NCBI GenBank assembly: GCA_017607445.1
Contig: JAEVHH010000003.1
Location: forward strand, 3,782,001 to 3,846,000
Length of the DNA stretch: 64,000 nucleotides
Reading direction: 5' to 3'
From: Histoplasma ohiense
Taxonomy: Eukaryota > Ascomycota > Eurotiomycetes > Onygenales > Ajellomycetaceae
Both the position numbers and the translations under genes were made by a program. A model generated the notes under the pieces. It was not told the origin of the DNA and ran no database searches. It saw only the letters and a list, made by a program, of their open reading frames with translations. Shown here piece after piece: positions 44,824 through 55,919 of this stretch. The stretch's first letter is position 1. Every line of letters begins with the position of its first letter.

Positions 44824-46244
44824 ATGGAAGCTTTCGAGAAAAATGCTTCGTCTTTGACTGCAGATGGCCCGGATCGTGTTATGCCTGGGACTGCTATGAT
44901 CGCCGCGAATAGAAACGGTGAGCTTTCCCTCCCCCGCCCACCTTCAAATTTATTACTTACTATGGAAAACCAAGTACTGATCACTATAAAAAGGGGACAT
45001 TTTGTATTCCAAAAGCTTTGGCTTTACCGGTGCAGGGCCGTTCTCTGTCGATACTCCACTATGGCTTGCATCATTCACGAAGTTCATCACTTCAGTCGCC
45101 GTTCTGCAATGCGTTGAGAAAGGGCTCATCGATTTAGACGAAAACGTCGAGCGTATCCTCCCTGAGCTGTCGGATCTAGGCATTTTGTACGGCTTCGATA
45201 AAGAGACAGGAGAACCTCTTATCAAGAAGGCCGAGAAGAAGATAACTCTTCGTCATCTTCTAAGCCATACATCCGGGCTTGCTTATGACAAGTGGCATCC
45301 AATGTTAGTAAAATGGAGAGAGGTCACTAAAACTACACCAGTAACAGGACTTCAGCCAGTTGTGAGTTGAATCCCATACCCTTGAGATTATTGGCATCAA
45401 GGAAAACTAAGTCTGATAGGAAAAACTCACGTACCCGTTGCTGTTTGAACCTGGAGAGGGCTGGGTTTATGGCGCAAGCCTCGATTGGGCGGGAAAAGCT
45501 GTCGAACGCGTGAATGGAGGGATGAAATTGGAAGAGTACTTCAAGGCGAATATCTTTGAGCCTCTTGGAATGAAGCACACCACCTTGCGACCCTCCCAGA
45601 ACAAATATATTCTGGACAATAAACCTGAGTCAACTACGCGAGCTCCGACCGGTGAACTTATCCCGACCCCGGTACCAGTCGTAGAATTCATGCAACCTCT
45701 CAAACCTTTTGATGACTATGGAGGACATGGACTCTGGTCCACACCAACGGATTATATCAAATTTCTGATTTCTATTCTGAAAAACGATGGCAAACTCCTA
45801 GCACCGGAGACAGTTTCGAAGATGCTTGAGCCCCAACTCAGTGACAATAGTCATTTCATTCAATTCATGCAGATGTCAGGGACCGAGCTGTGTATGACAA
45901 ACGGGGTACCAGGAAATGTAACTTGGAATCATTCGCTTGCTGGCGTCTTGGCGATGGAGGATATACCAAACAGACGCTTGAAGGGGGCATTAAATTGGCA
46001 TGGAATTGATAATTCTTTTTGGGTAAGCATTCCTGTGAAAAAAAACGAGATTTTCTAGAATACAAAGGAATGAAGAGGTCCACTAACAATTATTTCAATG
46101 CTCTTCTAGTGGGTCGATCGCGAACGTGGAACGTGCGGCCTTACCGCGACCCAGCTCTCTGTGCTCACTGACACAAAAGCGGTGTCGTTGTTCAGCGACT
46201 TCGAAGCTATGATCTTCGAACTTTCTGGCACTAAATCATCTTAA
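44824..46244 (+). CDS. Serine beta-lactamase-like / LovD-type esterase-transferase
   Basis: Four exons (44824-44917, 44994-45361, 45420-46022, 46110-46244) give 399 residues. The three active-site elements of the family are visible: Ser58-Phe-Thr-Lys61 (SxxK, nucleophile and base), Tyr171 in VYGASLDW (YxxS type) and Trp347-His-Gly349 in place of the KTG motif. This is the pattern of EstB/LovD-like class C hydrolases rather than true beta-lactamases. Such enzymes hydrolyse or transfer acyl groups on small esters and often serve natural-product pathways. No secretion signal is present, suggesting a cytosolic enzyme. The nearest intact gene upstream is the DHA1 transporter, 3.4 kb away; no polyketide or peptide synthase is in view, so a cluster is not supported. 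The substrate is unknown. Confidence 0.9.
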
Positions 46245-48506
46245 GAGCGAGTTGGTGCATAGATAAAGCAACCCTGATGAAATGAAAGGATTCAACATTC
46301 GAAGTTGGGCAGCGATTGATTAGAATTAGCTAGCTACTACTAAATAAAACTCTGGTCTCTTAGGTTTTTTTTATCGTTTTATTAGCTATATGAATCGACT
46401 GTTTATTCTAGATCTACATTACATGCAAATACAAGATATTATGATAATTCTGTATAAAATCAATGGTGAAGTGTCCTATTGAAGATTTAAATGCGCGGTG
46501 TTTTTGGTGGAATTTCCTAACTTGAGATCAGCTCGCCGCGCAGTCTCACTAAACATTCAACAATTGCGGAATTCCTTTCTCTAAATATGCATCTAATTTC
46601 TGAACTAGTAGTGAAGAGGGCAACAGTCAATCAGTCCCTGCAACAAATTGCAAGAAAAGAGAAGAATGCAATTGATACTCACTGATCTTCTCCAGGCCAT
46701 CATCGTATTGAGGATGCATTCGAGTATAAGGATTACTAAGGACAAAATGCTGAAATGGGCTTTAACTATTTGTTGTATAAAGTTTTGTCAACAGAGCAAA
46801 TAGGTTTGCAGTACAGAGTCTGTCCTCCAAATAAATTTTACTGAGGTCATTATCTGTGATTTGTCTAACTATAATGGAGCATCATTGGTGTCGGGCATGG
46901 AGCTTGCGTCTAACCGGAAAGCCAAAGTTTCAAGCAGCAGGGCAGTATATTAATGCCAGATTTTCTGGGTGTTCGCCAACCAGGTGATGATCCACATCCC
47001 GGCGCTGCATGTGCCATACCAGCAGTGCGGTAGAGTATCCACGGACAGGATTCGCAAAGAAACTGATAGTCATCCTATTTGCGGCCCTTTGTAGGGAACT
47101 CATACGGTACATGTACGGTCAAAAAAGAGGGGGTTTCCTGTCTGGTCTATGGTCTGTTTTACATACATCGTTTAATTCTCCACTTGGGCGGCATTAAACT
47201 TCAACAGTGTATTTACCTCACAAATTGAATGGCAAGGGGAACAGGAAGAGAGAAAGTCAGCAGTTTGTCGGTCTGTGAATGCGAAATGCTACCGATTTCC
47301 AGAGCAATCAAACTGTGGTCCTATCAATCGAACCATATATTAGCGTTTGCAATGGAATATCTTATATCAGATTACTATAAGCTCGAGCTCTGACTCCTCT
47401 TCTATGATCAGAGGAATTATCAAGCATCTTATTCCCAGAGGTTCTTATTACATTGATAATATCTTGCTTCTGAAACGATCGGCGTTCTGGTGATAGATTT
47501 GGTCGAGCTTTATAGAACCCAGTACCACGTATGACGGATCCTTTAATCTAAATGAAATGTTGAAACTGTAACACGGTTCAATGAAAGGATATGTTCAGTA
47601 TGCTGAAAAAAGACCAGTATTATCAGGAAGAAGGTGAGATGGTTGAATCTACTTTAAATCTTTAATTCACTTGACTGCACGTTTGAAGAGAATAAAATTA
47701 TTTTTGTTAAATATCTTAAGATGGATTGGCTCAACATTTGATCCCCCCGCCAAAAGCAGTGGTAAATCCTTATGTTGTTCATTCCACATTTCCGCTGGCT
47801 ATAGCCATGAAGCGTTCCATACCGACACTGCATCATTTTGGCAATAACTAAAAGACAGAGAGATGCCTTTGATGAGTCCAATGAATCAACAACAAAAGCC
47901 ATAAGCTCCTGTTTGATAGCTATTAATATTAGTTGGAAATACTAGTAACTACTTGTATGAATCACATCACAATCGACAACCTCATTCTCTAAACAATCCC
48001 TATTCCTTGGATATGTACCAAATCTGTGGAAAAACCGTTCTCACAGATATACACTGTATCAATCGCATGGCACAGAAAACAGCGGATTCCTTATTGAAAA
48101 ATATACAGGGTAGCAGTCAGCAGCTTTGCTGTGTGATTCAACTTGCTTGTTCCTGGCCCCCACTCCAGATTCTCATGATACTCAATTCAATGATTGACTG
48201 AAACATAGAATAGTGAAAAAATTCCCAATCACTCTAAACTATTTTCTATAGCTAGTATATCTTGTAATGAAATTTTTATTCTACTAGTCAGTTTGTGTAT
48301 TTAAGTGCTGATGTCAGGTGGGAATGAAAAAGGGAAAGGACCGAGAGTCCTATTTATAGGAACAATCGCATCCCATCGCCCCAGCACCGTGGGAAGATCG
48401 GTGATCGCCACATCCACTTGCTGGGGAGCTCTTGCGCGCTTAGTCATGTGATAGATAACTCGATTTGATAGCTCCTTGTGGTAAGGTTTACTTGCCTGGC
48501 TTTACC
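46245..48506. other. Long AT-rich intergenic region
   Basis: About 2.3 kb without a recognisable gene, RNA or clear repeat. It borders the LTR remnant on the right. Confidence 0.5.
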
Positions 48507-49140
48507 TGTTGGGGGGATTGGATCGTACCCTCTATACCACCATGGTGCTGGTGGTGATTGAGCTCTTTTGCCCTAGTGGCCTAATAGGTTATGAGCCTGG
48601 GTAAGCGCGACTGCTACAGGGTGTGCCAACATGCTATCACAGGTTCAAATCAGACCAAGGCCAGAATAATATCCCTTACCAAGGTGGGGGAGATTGGTGG
48701 TTAGACACCCAGGAAGACCCCCACCAAGGATCAATGGCAGTAGGGTAGTGGAACTTAAGGAAGAGCCAGGTCCCCCCCAGCTGGCCGGATGGTAGAGTGG
48801 GTCCGAGGGGGGGTGTTGGGGGGATTGGATTGGGTGATTCGTACCCTCTACCACCACGGCGCTGGTGGTGATTGAGCTCTTTTGCCCTAGTGGCCTAATA
48901 TTACCCGCTAGGCTGCTTACTGGTCTCAGACACCAACGTAGAGTATGACCGGATTAGGGAAGAAAAGACAAGAAAAGAAAGAAAAGAAAAAGACTGTATA
49001 TATCAGAGAAAGAGCTATTCAAGAACTCTAGAAGCAACAGATGTCAAATCAGCTGTCTCAAAGAGTCTTCTCAAGAATTCACTCAGTAAGAGTATCTTCT
49101 TCTGACAATCAGTGATATAACTTGAAAACTTGACTCAGAA
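48507..49140 (+). mobile_element. LTR-retrotransposon remnant (two related LTR starts; right end unclear)
   Basis: A stretch beginning TGTTGGGGGGATTGG occurs twice in direct orientation, at 48507-48587 and 48814-48900, sharing the CCACCAYGGYGCTGGTGGTG core and the GAGCTCTTTTGCCCTAGTGG tail. The second copy is directly preceded by a purine run (GGGTCCGAGGGGGG), resembling the polypurine tract next to a 3' LTR. It continues through an AAGAAAAG-rich leader-like region to about 49140. The first copy is cut off after 80 bp and followed by about 225 bp of internal sequence, so the element is a deletion product. There is no gag or pol coding. I could not fix the 3' terminus or a target duplication. 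Confidence 0.6.
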
Positions 49141-51467
49141 ATATTATATTGTCTGAAGACTTCTCACCGACTTAAATTCTGAGTAGGTTGATTTGTATTC
49201 ATTTTCTTTGAATAGTATAGTGATATCACTCGCTAAAAGGCAACGTGACCCACATCTATTTGCTGTGGGACGTCTAAGTAGTTGTATTAGCATGTCGGCA
49301 GCTGAGGCATATATGTGCGGTGCGCTAGTCCGTGATAGGCAGCCTAGGGCCAACATTTGAGCAGTGCTGCGCCTGGCTGCAGAGCACAATGAACCAACGC
49401 TCCACCTCCATCATGAGTATCATACAGGATTGAAGTTGCACTGCTTTTAATTGGTGTTTTATCTGGTAACTACACTATATCACATGACTAAGCGGCTGAG
49501 TGGATGCTAGTCCGTACGCGAAATGTCCGAGTCCGAAACCCTAGCGCTCAATGGATAGTAGCCACTGCAATTAAAGACTTATTCTACCTGTACAAGATCA
49601 ACTTGTCAACTGCTGGAGATGCCTGTATTCCACACAGCTATACCCTCAGGGATGCCAATTCTCGAAGACGATCTGTGATAGAACATCCCATACTTGTGCA
49701 TATAGAGATGGTTGCTTTTTGCGAAGAGGACCTGACGTTGCGAGAACCAAAAATAGACATGGGCCCAGCCCCCTTAATCGAGATTAGTTCAGGGCCATAT
49801 TGACGTGATGGAAGCTTGTTCCGACTATTTCTTAATTGTTTCCACGACAAGGTAATATACGTAGCATAGAGGGATTTCGCAACCACCAATCCTAGAAGGT
49901 GGATCCTACCCATCAAGTGTAGTGAAACACTCACGAAATTCGTACGAAATGAAGGTGGTGTTGAGTGAATCTGTGTTTGTGTCTGTGTGGTATCAAGTTT
50001 GGCAGAGTCAGTCAGTTTCTTTTTACTTCCACTGTCATACGCAGGTGGTTTGCCCTCCATATTTTCTTCGGTTACGGTTGCTACAGCCTACAGGGTACAC
50101 TGAGAACACGCAATGTACTGTTATACATATCTGGTGGGAATCCCGCGTGAGAAACCTTCTTGACGTGGGGCTCTTTGCCTCACGACCTCACAACTCGTCC
50201 AAGACTGTCATGCCGCAGGCACCCGTAGTGCGTCGCATCCTGCCAGGATTTAACTGCCCCTAGAAAATATTAATTCTTTTCTTTTTGCAATTAGCCGGAT
50301 ACTTGTACAGTACCTAGTAATCAGGCTAAAATCGATTAACAAGAAGGCTCAGCGAAACTTGATAAACGGCATGATTGACCAGCTGGGCTTTCGCCCTGAG
50401 AACATCAAGCCCACGCCTTCAGCTGCTCTGAGCTTCCTGATGGTAGTAACAAGCTTGTGAACCTCGAGGTTGCAGGGAAACCAACTTTAATTTTATTAAA
50501 TGATGGCTGAAATGTTGTAGATGTGCCCAAAAATAGACATTTCAGTCGCCTGCAACAAAAAGATTTCCCTTCTCTTCATTCATGCAAAACCAACATGCCA
50601 CAATTTGCATACGGAAAGATGACCAATGACTACATTCATTGCTGATCCAATCCTCGAATAATTTGCTTAACCGCCTGATATATAACATTCCAAGACAAAT
50701 AAGCTGGTTAAAGCGTGTGGAGGTATTGGTATGGCAAGATGCATGGGATGAGAATGAGGACATTTATCACTCCAGAAAACTTTGTTACCAGCGCCCTGCC
50801 AGGCGAGACTCCTGGTCCCTGTTCATTAATCATAAGAGAGGAATGACTGGTCGAGAATTGCCACACAGCCCGATTCTGTAGCTGCTGAAAGAGACGTCCA
50901 CCTGCTGCACGGAGCTAGTGTATCGAAGGAATCGCGCAAAACTCGTTCGCAAATCATGTCGTGTTTGAAGAGAGAGATCCTAGAACGCCAAATTTTGCAC
51001 AAAACATCACTGCAAACGCTCCAACTGTGTATTTTTAATTTTTTTTTTTTTTTAAATTAAAACGCCACCGAACGCCACCGTAAGGAAGTCCATGCCGTTG
51101 ATAAGCCTTTCAAGTTCTCGATTTTACTGGCGTAATTCCTCCGGGTAATGTCTTGCATTGCATCCCAGTTGATAGCGATATGCCAAAAAAGGCTGTACAG
51201 TTGCGAAAATCCCCCGAAAAAGGATGGCACTTAATTGTTGGCACCCCTTCAACCACATGGAGCCGTTGAGAGAAAGACTTTAAAAGCAATAGTACACCTG
51301 CTTTAGAATCAGAAATAATAATCACAGAACCAAAATCTCCACCTCAACGCCGAAGAAATCCCCTCCCAACAATATTGCCAGCCTATATCTTCTAGGCTCA
51401 AACGTCCACCTCCTTCCAAACGCTATATACTCAAGTGACAAGAAACGCACATACCTCAACTTACAAA
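49141..51467. other. Intergenic region, no confident gene
   Basis: About 2.3 kb. Short open frames at 49504-49803, 49638-50060 and 50639-50881 lack family features. A 15-bp T run lies at about 51039-51053. A CTATATAC box at 51422-51429 may be the TATA element of the secreted-protein gene. Confidence 0.45.
51422..51429 (+). promoter_or_regulatory. Possible TATA box of the small secreted protein gene
   Basis: GCTATATAC-like sequence about 40-45 bp upstream of the ATG. This is close for a TATA box, so the leader would be very short; it is only a suggestion. Confidence 0.25.
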
Positions 51468-51857
51468 ATGCACATCTCCTTCGTCATTGTCCTATCTCTT
51501 CTCACTGTTTTCACCTCTGCTGCTCCTTCACGTCGCAGCAACAACGAAGTCAAAGTCCAGATTGTAAACAATAGAACGGGCCATTCCGTTTCCAAGACGA
51601 TTCCCCTTGACAACCGAAAGCGAGATGTTGCCGAGCTGTTCGGAACAGGGCCCCTCATTTCCGATGGAAAATTTCTCGCCTCAAGCGTCCAGCTGACCAG
51701 GCTTGCTCGTGGTGGCCTCTGCCAAATTATAGACAAAAACGAACAAATAATCGCGGAAATTGATGAATGCAACACCTATGACGATTTGGACGGCGATCAC
51801 AAAATTGCAAACCCCATTGACATGAAGGGTTCTGTCATCGTATGCGGGAAGGAGTAG
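51468..51857 (+). CDS. Small secreted protein of unknown function
   Basis: A single exon of 129 residues starts at ATG 51468. Residues 1-19 form a clear signal peptide (MHISFVIVLSLLTVFTSAA). A dibasic Lys51-Arg52 is a possible Kex2 site and would release a mature protein starting at Asp53; an N-glycosylation sequon lies at Asn35-Arg-Thr. The mature part has three Cys (GLCQII, DECNTY, VIVCGK), an odd number, so one may be free or pair between chains. I recognise no family. Small size, signal peptide, pro-region-like segment and location in a gene-poor, element-rich stretch fit a secreted effector-like or surface protein, but that is inference. A TATA-like CTATATAC box lies about 45 bp upstream. 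Confidence 0.8.
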   Translation: MHISFVIVLSLLTVFTSAAPSRRSNNEVKVQIVNNRTGHSVSKTIPLDNRKRDVAELFGTGPLISDGKFLASSVQLTRLARGGLCQIIDKNEQIIAEIDECNTYDDLDGDHKIANPIDMKGSVIVCGKE

Positions 51858-52955
51858 GGGAATTGGTCGCTAGAGGAGATATTTCAACGAACTTGGGGGA
51901 GGAGGGGGGGCGGTGTTGGATTAATTTCATTTGCATTTTCGGGTTTTTTCTTATTTCTTCTGTTTTCTTTTGCTTTTGTGAATTGCGGTTATGCTTTCCA
52001 AGATAGAATAATTCTTCAAACGCTTGATTCAGGTGTCTGCCTTGTTAACGGATTTGGTTGGATTTGCTCCTAGAAATGTATAATCAGACAGCGTTGGTGT
52101 AATTAATGCATACTTAGAGGTCCGAAAAAAAAAATCATGGCTTTGTATTCTGAACTGTACTTTCTCCAAGTCATTTTCTACTTTCGAATCAAGGAAGGTT
52201 TTTGTTACCTAGTTGCTCAGAAGCCCACTCCTTGCATTTCAGAGACAGCAAAGGGTCATCAATTCTCAGTCGCCGAAGCAGTCTTCTTTTCTTCTCGCCT
52301 TTTCAATATGAAGTTTGTCGCAGTGGAAGACGTCTATTTGTAAGTCGCGAAGTCTAATCAGATCAGGTGTTCCAGCAATTCCTCGAAGCTTATGTTTAGC
52401 ACAGCATGTCGGTCAGAGCATGGACCAGTGCAAAATACAAAGCTCACACACCGGACATGATTTCGTTCGGAGCCAAGGCCTGAAAACCAACGCGAAAGAT
52501 GCCTATCTGATGTCAATGTTTTTTAAAATCGGGAGATGTAAGTAAAAAATGAATGACGTATCGTTCCACATTCGACATTCAGAATACCAAAAAATGAAGT
52601 CGAAACACCAACGCAGTTCTGTAAGCCTGACGGCACTCATTGTCACTCGAGGTGGTATTCCTATTAGATTGTATGCAGTTTGATATGCTGTTACTAACTC
52701 ATGATTTAAGAACCGCTCAAGAGATAATATAAATCTCATCATGCTTTAAAATGCCATTTGGCTAAAAGATAACCAAGTGGTTAGCCAAGTGGGCTGTGAA
52801 GGATCAGGGCAATATGATGCCCAAAGATAGAGCAGACAGGACAGGTCAATGTAACATCCATGAATTGATGGTACACCTTCATGCACATTCAAATATTCCT
52901 ACTTTAGCAATAACTAAATGGGTAGGTAAAGTAATCGTGATTGAATTGAGCTCAT
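51858..52955. other. Intergenic region
   Basis: The first part is the probable 3' UTR of the secreted-protein gene (T-rich after a G-rich stretch at 51893-51912). No other gene is seen. Confidence 0.5.
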
Positions 52956-53147
52956 GTATTTCACTACTTTCTCACCCACATCACTTTCTTGATCACTTTG
53001 TCCCACTACATCAATTTAGGATGGGAATGTACAGTACAGTACACTTCATGTTTGTCTTGTTTCTTACAAAGTCACTTCTCATACTAAATTCATGGAATGG
53101 TACAAAGTGATCAAGAAAGTGGCGTGGGTGAGAAAGTGGTGAAATAC
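52956..53147. mobile_element. MITE-like element with 46-bp terminal inverted repeats
   Basis: The left arm 52956-53001 and right arm 53102-53147 are inverted copies differing at only about three of 46 positions (both contain ACTTTCTCACCCAC and ACTTTCTTGATCACTTTGT). The core of about 100 bp has no coding capacity. The arms are edged by TA on both sides (52957-52958 and 53145-53146), the target duplication expected for Tc1/mariner-type transposases. The size of roughly 190 bp and absence of a transposase make it a non-autonomous element that would need a partner elsewhere in the genome. Confidence 0.8.
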
Positions 53148-53382
53148 GTTAAATATGTCAAGATATAATTCATGCGAAGTACGGGCCACCTGCCGCCTAG
53201 TAGGCTATTGTTGCAAAGCTTATAGTATATTAGACCCTAGGTCAGTGCTCAGCTACCCAATAAAAGAATATTCATCGAATTAACATAAATCAGAATTTGT
53301 AATTCCTGCCTTACCGGCCCACGTACCTTGAGTCCTCGATGGAACGAGCAGTCTCGCCGAGCATAGACTTGCTCGCCAAGTT

Positions 53383-55919
53383 TTAAAAAGCTGGACAAGC
53401 AGTTCGTCGGCGAGGGTTTATCGTGATTGGGGCCTGGAAGTGATAACGGAGGCCCACTTTGGCAGATCGCTTGAAGGGCCTTTTGTTAATTGACTTTCGG
53501 AATCCTGCTTCACCAATAAATCCACAAGCTAGCCCGGTTAATGGGTTTCGTTTCATTCCAGAACACCTCAGGATTCCGTTGACATCACGGGGAAGCGATG
53601 CCAGGCTCCTGACCACGCCTGGATAGCTACCAAAGAAGGGATGTGCACGGACATCGCTACAACCCTGGATACCGTGGCCGAGTGAGACGCACACATGTCC
53701 TTCCACCATGATCGCATGGGCATCTGAGACGGGGCTAGGGTCAAGCAAAACGGAGTAGACTGTTCCCGAAAAAGGGACATTCTGCTCTGATACATGTGAT
53801 GGAAATATCCAATCTCCTGCGACTTGAATTGGATGCCAAGGAGTAATCGATAAAGAGCCAATATTGCAAAGTATGGTGTTTTTCACTGCTGTAGCCAAAA
53901 CAGCCCTCACGCGGCGCGGGCCGAGCGGAGTCCATACCTTGATCCCAGCATGAATATCTCGAATGGGTAAGCTGCTGTTCCTTTCAGCAAGACGGATGTT
54001 GCAATGCCCAGCAAAGCAAGGATTGTTTCTGCAGTTGTATCGAGACATTTTGTAGGACGGGCGGATTTTGACTGTCCCATCAGGAGCCTTTTCGATAATC
54101 GATGGTTTTGGTGGAGGAAGATTATCAAAACAGGTATCGAGCTCCTCGCGGCACCGGCAGAAGAAGGGCGAGTTCTTGCCGTATTGGAGAGGCCCAGGAT
54201 CCTTGAAGCTGTTGCACATCTGGTGGGTGTGTGCATTGAGAAGTGACAGTACTGGTTAAAAGTACAATTAAATAAAGTTCATAAATGTGTTCGTAACAAT
54301 CATGGAGAAGGTACTCACAGTAGTGTTTCCCCCATTTCGCAAAGTTCGCATGAACCAAGATAGAAAGTCTAAGTTGGCCTTCTGGTTCCTCACCGGCGAG
54401 ATCCCTTACTAAGCTGTCATTCTCTTCATCGGTATGTTCAAGCTGTTTGATGTCTTTGATAATGTGATCCAACTGCTGTCGTGCATTTTTAAGACCGTTT
54501 TCATCGATATTGGTATACTCCTTATCTGGGCCCAAGGGGTAGAGACTCCTTAGAAAGGCGCAGATACGCGCACGAGACAAATGATAGTCGGAAACATGGA
54601 CCGGAAGAGATGTGCGCTGAGAGAGTACCTGCTCGTCAGAAACAACTGATTTAAGACGCCCTTGGAATTGATATGTTAATGTTGCTTGTGCCGTCGAGGG
54701 TGTTGCTGCTGTTGTTGCATTCTTCATCCGGATAACTAGGTCGCGGGATTGGCCATATTGTAAAGTGCCAATAGCAACTGTGAGATTGCTGTCCTCTGTT
54801 GACTCTTCGTGCAGTCCTAGACCCGTCTTGCTACCCAAGTCTTGTGCTAGCGTTACTGAAGCCGAGGTCCGAAATGTTACCTTCGCTTGGGTGGCGAAGG
54901 TCGTATAAAGGTTGGCGATGGCATGGACAAAGACAGTTCCTGTTCAAATATAAGAAGGTGCATACACAATATAGGTTCATTGAAACCGTACCTATCATTC
55001 CCGCGTCAGGGATGAAAGCGAAAGTTCCCCCTCCGACCTCCGCAATCGCCTGCAACAAACCCGATCGAATATTGTAGCCAAACCCAAATGTATGTATCAT
55101 CGGCATACGATGGCCCAGCAGTTGCAGGATTGGACGCAATTTCGTTACATACCCTTGCTTCGGACACATGTGATTTGGCATTCCTGAATTTATATATGCA
55201 TTAGCATGAGCGACTCTACTACATGTACAGTACATGCATAGAACCTTGTACACACCATCAGTTAAGACATAAAGCGCTTGAACGCTTTGCGGTGTATGGC
55301 GTTCATTCTCAAACGCCTTCAAACCCAATTTTAAGCCATGCCATAAGTTCGTTGAAGATAAAGGCTTCAAAGCTTCCACAGCTTTCAATGCTGCTTTCTT
55401 GTTACTTTCATTCATCTTGGATATCTTGTAAACGACCTAGAGCGAAGCGATTAGTGACTCTTCGTATACGGTATGTCGGCCGTGGTCAAAAGGGAAAATT
55501 ACCTCAGCCTCGGTCGAAAAAGCCACAATGCCCAGGCGATCATTCTCGTTGAGCGTTTCAATTATTGTCCTAGAAGCATGTTTGGTCAAGTCTAGAACGC
55601 TCAACCCGGTTTCTTCGCGTTCACCGGATTCGTCAGTCGTAGGGAGGGGAGCACTCGACTGCATACTGTAGGAAACATCAATACAGAGAACAATGTCACA
55701 TGGAACATGTGGCATTTCTTTTTCAGGATGCAGTGGAGGGTGAACGGAGAGTATCATAGAATTGGTGTCTGGCAGAGGATGTAGTTGAACTCCAACTTCA
55801 TTGGGACTTCGTTCTCCCGCGATAGTGGTGCTCGTGCTCAGGCGAGGGTGGATAGGAATCTGGCCATCGATGATTTCGAAATCATCTTCCGAGGAAGCGG
55901 CTGGCTGGACGGAATCCAT
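53383..55919 (-). CDS. VWA domain protein with C-terminal Vint (Hint-fold) domain
   Basis: Five exons (55919-55503, 55436-55256, 55183-54992, 54939-54319, 54251-53383) give 759 residues. The von Willebrand A domain begins near residue 74, and its metal-binding DxSxS motif is Asp81-Val-Ser-Tyr-Ser85. After VWA comes a beta-rich/helical region, HYLLSLLNAHTHQMCNSFKDPG at the last join, then a Vint domain (a Hint domain found in VWA proteins) from about 545 to 670: catalytic-type Cys549 in PCFAGHC, the block B His610 in TPWHP, and the end motif CVSLGHG at 658-664. Hint folds perform self-cleavage in hedgehog proteins and inteins; whether Vint does so is not established to my knowledge. No signal peptide, so cytosolic. 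The first exon's start is the first ATG in frame. Confidence 0.88.

Noticed and set aside
48640..48670. GGTTCAAATC motif resembling a tRNA B box
   Set aside because: No A box, acceptor stem or anticodon arm can be folded around it; it lies inside the retroelement remnant.
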